In this document: piece after piece, positions 57,439-64,000 of the stretch
How the letters are laid out: each line of letters begins with the position of its first letter
Numbering within the stretch: the stretch's first letter is position 1
Assembly: GCA_019775845.1 (NCBI GenBank)
Contig: JADQAV010000002.1
Location: forward strand, 1,364,001 to 1,428,000
Direction of reading: 5' to 3'
DNA: 64,000 nucleotides
Origin: Myrmaecium sp. VS I D KN 1
Lineage: Eukaryota > Ascomycota > Dothideomycetes > Valsariales > Valsariaceae
Notes under the pieces: model-generated
Databases searched by the model: none
What the model was told of the DNA's origin: nothing
Seen by the model: only the letters and a program-made list of their open reading frames with translations
Made by a program: the position numbers and the translations under genes

Positions 57439-58580
57439 ATGGGCCTTCGAGAGAAGCGCATCAGCCGCTCCATTTTAGATGCCATCTTCCAGGACAAAGG
57501 ACCGGCGAAGCAAGGCATCCTTGCTCGGATCCTTGCCTTCTTCGCACTATTTACCCTACACTTGGAAAGGTATAAACAGCACATCTTCAAGAGGCTGCGA
57601 ACGGAAGAATGGGGGTTGGATGAACAGGAATACGTGGAGTCCTTCAGGCGTGCGGACAAGGCAGGGGCTTTGATTCCCGTGGGCGACCTAGGTTATTCCG
57701 GCTCTGTAAGTGAACCTGCATGCGGAAGTAGGATATCCAGCGACCACGTACAGTCATATGGTTGCGCGCAATATGTCTAATGGATCTACTACAATAGACG
57801 TTTTTCTCCACTCCGAATTCCAAGTACCTTATCAAGTCCCTCCCGCGGCATTTCGAACACGAATTCTTCAAAAGCCAGCTTTTCGCGCCGTATGCGACTC
57901 ACATGCACACATATCCCTCCTCTCTCCTGGTCAGAATCACAGACTTTGTGCACGCTGCATCGTTCTCTCTAGGCCGCTTGCTGGGATTAGCTCCATCCCA
58001 TCACATTATCATGGAGAACGTCCTGTATGGCAGATCCTTGAGCCGTGATGAACGTGAATGGGAAACCTACGACCTCAAACCTATTGACTACTTTTATCCG
58101 GAACGGGACATTGCCGGCGGAGCTCTTGCACCGGAGAGCGTCAAAGAACGGTTGGCAGACAGGTTTGATGACCGAATCCGCATCACTGCCGAACAACGCC
58201 ACGAGCTTCTTTCAATCCTTGAAGCGGACACATCTCTGCTCCAAGCCACGAACGTGGTCGACTACTCTCTATTCGTCGTACGGTATCCGGCAGTAGACAC
58301 GTCGGTCCCCGTGGTGCGATCCAAGACCACTCGGTGGCGAACAGGCATGCCAAGTTCGGACGGGAAGTGGATATATCGGGCGGTTATCCTAGATTTCTTC
58401 TGGGCGAAGGATGCGCTGCAGGCGAAGGCCATGACAGCACTTGTGAAGGGATACAACTTGTTTGACCGGAAGGGTCCCATGAGCATCACCACTACGCCTG
58501 AAGAGTATAAAGGAAGGTTCATGAGGATGGTTGAGTCAATTGTGGAGGTGCCGAAGGAGAGAAAGAAGACCTTAAGGTAG
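57439..58580 (+). CDS. Stand-alone phosphatidylinositol-phosphate-kinase-like protein
   Basis: Protein with the PIP kinase (PIPK) catalytic fold but little else. Exons: 57439-57705 and 57798-58580, 92-bp intron; 349 residues, much shorter than the canonical PI4P 5-kinase Mss4/Its3. Kinase marks: a glycine/serine loop GYSGSTFF (residues 85-92, like KSGSFF), lysine 102 in KYLIKSL, the block VVDYSLFVVRYP (D244, matching the PIPK DYSLLVG), and VILDFFWAKDALQAKAM (D288), which corresponds to the metal-binding IID segment. Between them, HHIIMENVLYG matches the NLF/MENVF region. The N-terminal 85 residues contain a hydrophobic ILARILAFFALFTLHL helix. No MORN, FYVE or long N-terminal domain. The last PIPK activation-loop features are hard to see, so activity and substrate are uncertain. 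Fungi often carry such short PIPK-like genes in addition to the essential one. Confidence 0.82.
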
Positions 58581-59262
58581 ATCAGGGCATCCTTCGCGGA
58601 GGTTAAGCCGGCCCGACCAATTGCTTTTCATACCTAGATACCCCTTCCATGAATATTGATAGCATGAATCCTCTCGAAAGGGATGCTGTAGTATGTCTGG
58701 AAAGGGCACGACCGGAAGGCTGTGACGATGGGAAGTGCACGCAACCCTATTCCTGTGTGTGCGTGCGGAGAGAGGGAAGGGCATGGACGGTAAGACGGGG
58801 CGATCTGGCGCTACCAGGACGAGGTAGGCTAGATCAGGCACTCACTCACCAAGACAAAGAAAAACCAAAATCGAGATGATGCGCACGTACGCCATGGTTC
58901 CGCAGCCGGGATCCACTTAGATCAGCCTCACGGGCAAGCCTGACCGCCAGGGACGCAAGGAAACCAGGTTGACGGAAAACAAGATTCCCATCATACCCGA
59001 CGGGTGCTACCCCACAATCCGGCAAGGAAGGAATGCACTGCGCATCTCCAGGTACCTCATCCTGCGGGAGATGCTCGCTTATGACGTAGTCCCCCCGGTG
59101 GGATCTCGACCGGCTTGCCCTCATCCATGATCCCATCCCCAAGCTTTCCCTCTCTTGCAACCTCTTCAAGTCTGGAGCTCCTCCATACATATATTCTCTC
59201 TGTTCACGGAATTGGTTCCCTCCCTTGCACTCTCTTTTCCGCCTCGCCCAATTGATCATCGT
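58581..59262. other. Intergenic, PIPK-like gene to auxin-efflux-carrier gene
   Basis: No gene seen. The last 130 bp before the ATG at 59263 are CT-rich, as expected for a fungal core promoter. Confidence 0.45.
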
Positions 59263-60702
59263 ATGGCTTCGGATGTCCTCACGCCTTTCTTGGGCGCCCT
59301 TCAGGCCTCCATCGCCGTCCTGCTCACCGTCTTCTACGGCGTGCTTGCCGCGCAGTTCAAACTACTCTCGGAGTCCAGTGCCAGAGACATATCCAAGACA
59401 TGCGTTCGCATGTTCCTGCCTGCGTTGCTGATTCACAACGTGGGCTCCCAGCTGCACGCTGATACCGGCTTTCGTTATGTGCCAGTGCTAAGTGAGGCTC
59501 ACTGTAAGGAAGGATCAGTTGGGTAAAACTTGGCTAACGTAGAATGTCATATAGTATGGTCGATCACCTATAACGTCCTCTCAATGGCGATAGGGTCGGC
59601 GGTGACCAAGCTGTTGAAGATGCCTCGTTGGGTGACTCCAGCGATTGCCTTCAACAACACCACTTCCCTGCCTCTTCTCCTCGTTCAGTCCCTAGAATCC
59701 ACGGGGATCCTGGACACAATTCTCATGGGCAGCGGAGACAGCGCATCCGATGCTGTGTCGCGCGCAAAATCCTACTTCCTCGTCAACGCCATGGTCAGCA
59801 ACAGCTTGACCTTTGCTCTGGGGCCCAGACTACTCAACGGCCACGAGGAGGACTCTCCTGATGAGCCCGAGTCAAAGGACGATGACTCTGACGCCGAGCA
59901 GGGTACCAACAGTGGTGATGATTCGGGCGAGGAGGGTGATGAAGAAGATCACGAGCGCACTTCGTTACTCCCTGGTGCAGTGACCCGCCACGGCCATCGG
60001 GTCAGCAGCAAGGTGTACAGTCATGGAAAGAAGCGTTTTGATCGTTTGCCTCCTTGGGCTCAGAACACTCTGCGCTACCTTTACCAGTTCTGGAACGCAC
60101 CGCTCATTGGCGCCTTAATAGGAGCATTCATTGGGCTCATTCCCCCACTCCACCGCGCTTTTTTCAACGGTACGGAAGAAGGAGGCTTCTTCAAAGCCTG
60201 GCTCACCTCGTCAATCAAGAATATTGGCGACCTTTTCGCCGCTTTACAGGTAATCGTTGTCGGCGTGAAGCTTTCGCAGAGCATGCGTAGAATGAAGGAG
60301 GGTGAAGAGAGCGGATCTGTGCCCTGGAAACCTATGGTTTTTATCTCCGTTGTGAGATACATTATTTGGCCCCTTATCAGTATCCCTCTTGTCTGGGTGC
60401 TTGCGACAAAGACTGGCGTCCTCGATGCGGATCCGGTGCTCTGGTTTGCCATGATGCTGATGCCTACTGGCCCGCCTGCTATGAAACTTACGGCACTGGC
60501 GGACGTCAACGGAAGTGATGAGATGGAGAAAATGAGTATCGCCAAATTTTTGACGGTAAGCACTACCGTGCTGTAACAGCAATGGCTGTGGGATAATTTG
60601 CTAACGAGCTTGGCGAAGATATCGTATACGATCTCGCCCCTAATATGCTTCTCGGTGGTGGGTGCTTTGAAAGCCAGTCAAGCGGCTGTCAGGGAGGTTT
60701 AG
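59263..60702 (+). CDS. PIN-like auxin efflux carrier family membrane transporter
   Basis: Member of the auxin efflux carrier / bile-acid-arsenite superfamily (PF03547 type), probably located in the ER or plasma membrane; fungal members are largely uncharacterised. Exons: 59263-59491, 59555-60555, 60619-60702; introns 63 and 63 bp with GGCTAAC and TGCTAAC branch sites; 437 residues. Two blocks of about four to five membrane helices flank a hydrophilic loop. First half: GALQASIAVLLTVFYGVLAA, RMFLPALLIHNVGSQL, TPAIAFNNTTSLPLLLVQSL (the conserved NxxSLP region). The acidic loop (EEDSPDEPESKDDDSDAEQG onward, to about EEDHERTSLL) is cytosolic and probably phosphorylated. Second half: WNAPLIGALIGAFIGLIPPL, then LFAALQVIVVGVKLSQS, VLWFAMMLMPTGPPAMKL, a family hallmark. 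The tail VGALKASQAAVREV is short. Substrate is unknown; auxin transport should not be assumed. Confidence 0.92.
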
Positions 60703-61037
60703 GGCAGGCGGATTAGAGTTCCTAAGAAGAGAGCGGGTTTGAGGCAGAGATAGAGAGAGTGAAGGGAGGTCTTGACGCCTTCCGTTTGGAATCGACTCCC
60801 GGTAAGCAGTCAAGCGCGTCTCCTAGTAAAAGGAATAGCCACAGCTGTCTAGCCGACGGAGAACACGCGTACCATTTGTTGGCTGAATTGGCAATGGCGG
60901 ATGCCATGTGAATCACTGTGTACTCATCTGAAAATAAACGAATGGACTGCAAAATGATGCTTCATGTGTCGCGTTCGTGAAAAATGTGGACGTGCGCCAG
61001 AAGAGGGGAAAGGACAAAAAAGAAAAAAAGAAGGGTG
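60703..61037. other. Intergenic, transporter 3' end to initiator tRNA
   Basis: 3' flank of the transporter gene and trailer of the tRNA. No other feature seen. Confidence 0.5.
61023..61029 (-). terminator. Pol III terminator for tRNA-iMet (T7)
   Basis: Seven T on the minus strand beginning 9 bases after the mature 3' end, followed by a further T6 tract; a strong Pol III stop. Confidence 0.85.
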
Positions 61038-61109
61038 TAGCTGAGAGTGGTTTCGATCCACTGTCCTCCGGGTTATGAGCCCGGCGCGCTTCCACTGCGC
61101 CACTCAGCT
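61038..61109 (-). tRNA. Initiator tRNA-Met (CAU)
   Basis: 72 nt without CCA. It starts AGCTGAGTGGCGCAGTGG and ends CTCAGCT plus A. Initiator hallmarks are visible: A1-U72 closing pair, three consecutive G-C pairs in the anticodon stem (CCGGGCTCATAACCCGG), and A54/A60 in GATCGAAAC in place of the usual TTCG loop. Anticodon CAT. No intron. Confidence 0.97.
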
Positions 61110-61527
61110 AATTTCATAAGTAAATGAAACGTTTTGCAAGATATAATAGCCAGCCTCAGCTGTGCTCATTTTCGACTCATTTTCGTATCTCCGCTTGCTA
61201 CTTAACAATCTGAACATCGCCGAAATTTGCTGAGTAAATCAGGTTTTGATTCAAGCATTCTTGTCCAGTAGTCTATGCGCTATATACGCAATCAATTCGG
61301 GTATATTTACAGGCTAGTCCGATGAAGTGAGAAGGCTGGTATGCGTGAGTGACAAGCCGGTCTCCTTCTGTTCTGGCTCATTGCGAAGCAACAGGAAGGG
61401 CGACAACGCCCCAGGCACCTTTACAAAGAAACCAAAGGAATAAATGAAACGAAAGTGCATGCCTCGACGCCTGAGAATGCCGGTTGAGGGTTCTCGCAAT
61501 CTGGCCCCTCGAAACAGAAAAAACGAT
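61110..61527. other. Intergenic, initiator tRNA 5' flank to sphingosine kinase 3' end
   Basis: AT-rich 5' flank of the tRNA gene (61110-61300) and the 3' flank of the sphingosine kinase gene. No gene seen. Confidence 0.5.
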
Positions 61528-63216
61528 CTAAACGGTATGCGCTTCAAATAGATGCCCGGTCTTGCTCAAGACGGTACCCAATCCTCTATGCACCTCAGCC
61601 TGAAACGGCTCGAACGGAACACTTTCCCCGTCAATGCTGATATAGCCCTCGCCCTTCTGTTTCGGTATGACCCGATATGCGGTGACTTTGCGATATTCGA
61701 TCACATCCATGTCGAAGTGCGTGCCTTTCTCGGCATGTACCATCATCTTCAGGCTCTGCATCCGCGGGATGTCCGCGTTCACGGTGACCATGTCCATGCA
61801 GCCGTCGTTCGGAAGAGCGGCAGGGAAAAAGTTCGCTTCCACGGACATCCGGGTCATGGTACCCACGTAAAAGTTGCCCATGTTGTCGTATGGCACCATT
61901 TCCCAGCCCGGAGGCAATGGATCCGTAGAAGTTCCATATTTCAAGGCTGGAAGCCCTGTACCGGAGTCCGGCAAAGGCCGGTCATCATGTGTCGGAGGTG
62001 ACTTTGCGGCTTCTCGCCTGAATGCTTCTCGGATAGACTCTTTGCCTTCTAATTCCACCTGAACTGCAAGGTCAATCGGCCAGCAGGCTTTTCCAACGAG
62101 CCGGGATAAGATGCCGTAAGTAAAGCGGGCAGAGCCCATCCAACGAAGGTTTTCGGTGCCAAGATCGCATTCCGCAATGATTCCAATCGCTTGTGAAAGG
62201 AAGGAGATCGTCCTTCGACCGCCCTGAGTAATCGATACCAGGTCGAGAGGTGTGCGAAGGCCTTTAATGATCGCCAGAGATGCCAGGCTCGGGCTCATTG
62301 TTCCGTTGAGATTGAGACTCATTGCGTTCCCGGAACCGCACGGTAATTGAACCACTGCAATCTTATGAAGTGCAAGCGCGGCATCATGCTTCTTTGCAAG
62401 GCCGTTGAAAACCTCATGTGGCACACCATCACCAGAACAACACGCTATCACGTCCCAGGCATTGACATCGATCTTCTCGGCGATCTCCACGCCATGGCCA
62501 TTGTACTTGGTGTACTCCACATCCAGTTCACAGCGCGCGGCAGCTAATATGGGTTCGATATCGCGGGTGAAATATTTAGCTGCGTTGCCTTTCCCGCCGA
62601 ACGGGTTCACGAGGACTTTGACCCGCTTCCGCGGTTGCGCTGCTCCGTAAGCCCTCGCGAGGAGATTTTTGATCCAGCCTTCCGCGACTTCCGTCTTCTC
62701 TACGCCAAAGTTGAGATAGGCAGGACGCACTATCTCCTTCCCAACATTGGCGGCATAACGAATGGTGATCTCGTCGCCAGAGATTTCCGCCCAAAGTATA
62801 TTATAATATGGGATCGAACGGGTGGTCTTGGGCACTGGGCGTATGAGCTTCTGGTTGCGGTCCGGGCGATTAGGTATCGCGGATGCGCAAGACTTACTTC
62901 CACCAAATGGCAGCCCACAGCACCTTTCAGATGCTCCGTCCGCTACCTCCTCGTCTTCCAAAGCCTTAGTATGCTGGGTCTGCACAGGAACACCCAAAGT
63001 GGAAGACCCACCAAGGACAACTAGTGAATCAGTCCCGAGGGTAAGGGCGGCATTTTTACCGACCGGCAGGATGGTTGCGTCCTCTGGAGGGGCCGGGTTG
63101 GGCGATTGCTGTCTTAACGATGGGTCTTTGAAAGGATTGTCATTACTAACGAGTGCAGAAGTCATGATGCAAGTTGCAAGGCCGGCATTGCAGTTGCGCG
63201 GAGATGCTTTTGGCAT
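61528..63216 (-). CDS. Sphingosine (long-chain base) kinase
   Basis: Lipid kinase that phosphorylates sphingoid bases (dihydro- and phytosphingosine), Lcb4/Lcb5 type, controlling sphingolipid breakdown and stress signalling. Intronless, 562 residues from the first ATG; a second in-frame ATG at 63165 (MTSALVSNDNPFKDP) would give 545 residues and resembles the usual fungal start better. DAGK-catalytic fold marks in order: VKVLVNPFGGKGNAAKYF (nucleotide loop), CCSGDGVPHEVFNGL (SGDG substrate/ATP motif with the catalytic-region Asp), VQLPCGSGNAMSLNLNG, then SQAIGIIAECDLGTENLRWM and RFTYGILSRL, and the C-terminal YISIDGESVPFEPFQAEVHR. The N-terminal 140 residues include LPVGKNAALTLGTDSLVVL, a conserved fungal beta segment. 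The protein is soluble or peripheral; no membrane helix. Confidence 0.94.
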   Translation of the reverse strand: MPKASPRNCNAGLATCIMTSALVSNDNPFKDPSLRQQSPNPAPPEDATILPVGKNAALTLGTDSLVVLGGSSTLGVPVQTQHTKALEDEEVADGASERCCGLPFGGSKSCASAIPNRPDRNQKLIRPVPKTTRSIPYYNILWAEISGDEITIRYAANVGKEIVRPAYLNFGVEKTEVAEGWIKNLLARAYGAAQPRKRVKVLVNPFGGKGNAAKYFTRDIEPILAAARCELDVEYTKYNGHGVEIAEKIDVNAWDVIACCSGDGVPHEVFNGLAKKHDAALALHKIAVVQLPCGSGNAMSLNLNGTMSPSLASLAIIKGLRTPLDLVSITQGGRRTISFLSQAIGIIAECDLGTENLRWMGSARFTYGILSRLVGKACWPIDLAVQVELEGKESIREAFRREAAKSPPTHDDRPLPDSGTGLPALKYGTSTDPLPPGWEMVPYDNMGNFYVGTMTRMSVEANFFPAALPNDGCMDMVTVNADIPRMQSLKMMVHAEKGTHFDMDVIEYRKVTAYRVIPKQKGEGYISIDGESVPFEPFQAEVHRGLGTVLSKTGHLFEAHTV

Positions 63217-64000
63217 TGTCCGCTACAAGTGCCCAGTGACCCTGGCACGCCTCCGCGGGGCTTGGCCGGACGGAACTTTCGGTAACTAGGTGGCTCCCTG
63301 CATGCAGGTGCAGTGCAATGCGGACGGCAGCCCTGAAGTCCTGCATTTGCATGCATGCATGCATGCATGCGACGTTGTAAATGGAACATTGTCCATCTTC
63401 GTTCTACAGTCTTTTGGAGTAGCCAGTGGTTGGCGTCTGTTTTATTCACGTTTCATAAGGAGAATGATATCAGTTTGGGACCTCTTTAGATTGGCCTGAA
63501 CATGGATAGTGTAAGCGGGACGCTTCGTCGAGGATTCACATACTCCTACATCGATGCGACTTTCGCGCTTAGGGTGATAGGTGTCCTCATAATAAGCCAC
63601 TACGAAGGTAGAGACATTATTTCAACCAAAACCCGATCTCTCCATGGAAGCACTTTTGAACATAGACAGTATTGATTCATTTCCTGCTGTTGTGATTGAG
63701 AGATGATGGCCTTCCCTTTTCCAGCCGTTTTGACACTCCAGTATGCCTGTTGTAATCAGCAACCCCAGAGTGACTGGTACTGTACATCCAGCACACCCGC
63801 AAAAGTAACATGACATGACCTCATCACCTTGCTCTAGAATTAAAACCCTCGGTTCAAACTACTCCCACGCCTCGAAGAGCAGATGGGTCGACAGCCCCCT
63901 ACTGTACCTTCGGGTGTGGTCCCGAATCCCAAGCTTCTCATGCGCTGCCGCCAACCTTGTTCAACCCTTTGAGAGACCCAAGACTGAGTGCCAATCCTTG
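63217..64000. other. Right-edge interval with possible start or end of another gene
   Basis: Upstream region of the sphingosine kinase gene, including a GCAT microsatellite (63349-63370). From about 63844 to the right edge the DNA is open in a minus frame (53 codons, ending at TAA 63843-63841) and also partly open in plus frames, so an edge-truncated gene is possible but its strand is undecided. Confidence 0.35.
63349..63370. repeat. (GCAT)n microsatellite
   Basis: Twenty-two bases of self-complementary GCAT/ATGC repeats, 133 bp upstream of the sphingosine kinase start. The palindromic unit can fold into a hairpin. Confidence 0.95.

Noticed and set aside
1-64000. CRISPR arrays, bacterial operons or ribosome binding sites
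   Set aside because: None present; the window is eukaryotic with spliceosomal introns.
1-64000. A secondary-metabolite gene cluster around the MFS transporter, P450 or AKR
   Set aside because: These genes lie 14-39 kb apart among housekeeping genes, and no PKS, NRPS, terpene synthase or pathway regulator is present.

Overview
This window looks like nuclear DNA of a filamentous ascomycete (Pezizomycotina). The evidence is short spliceosomal introns (about 49-150 bp) with GTRNGT donors and CTAAC/CTAAT branch sites, CT-rich promoters, and fungus-specific families: alpha-ketoglutarate xanthine dioxygenase XanA, a CBM1-tailed pectin lyase, a GPI-anchored Ser/Thr/Ala-rich wall protein and a Whi2-type BTB protein. 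XanA and the close match of several proteins to Aspergillus-type sequences suggest Eurotiomycetes; this is inference from memory of the families, not a search result.

Layout, left to right. 1-2697: 5' part of a long serine-rich protein on the minus strand, running off the left edge. 5591-7963: Gcn20/ABCF3 ATPase. 9157-10412: Whi2-like BTB protein with a striking AUG-free open leader. 11365-12591: CIA30. 14610-16658: DHA1-type MFS transporter. 17333-17890: UPF0303/DUF336 protein. 18489-19064 (minus): Cox19. 19697-21599 (minus): membrane-anchored aspartic-protease fold without catalytic Asp motifs. 23042-25861: GPI-anchored repeat-rich wall protein. 26350-28055 (minus): pectin lyase with CBM1. 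30373-31474: aldo-keto reductase. 34696-35962 (minus): G1/S cyclin. About 36-42.4 kb: gene-poor. 42420-45256: Utp4. 46367-46776: a MITE with 46-bp terminal inverted repeats and an 8-bp target duplication. 48506-49941: peptide:N-glycanase Png1. 51368-52649 (minus): XanA. 53355-55115: cytochrome P450, divergent from xanA. 55301-55400 (minus): intron-containing tRNA-Ile(AAU). 56079-57146 (minus): exosome subunit Rrp43. 57439-58580: short PIP-kinase-like protein. 59263-60702: PIN-like auxin efflux carrier family protein. 61038-61109 (minus): initiator tRNA-Met. 61528-63216 (minus): sphingosine kinase.

The genes do not form an obvious biosynthetic cluster. Most are housekeeping (translation control, ribosome and exosome biogenesis, mitochondrial assembly, cell cycle, lipid kinases), with an accessory middle section (pseudo-protease, wall protein, pectin lyase, AKR) separated by unusually long non-coding intervals. 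The best system-level signals are the nitrogen/purine-type promoter of xanA (palindromic GATA pair plus a CGG-N6-CCG element) shared with a divergent P450, the intact MITE, and the AUG-depleted open leader of the Whi2 gene. All splice sites were placed by eye from reading-frame continuity and consensus sequences; transcript ends are not known.
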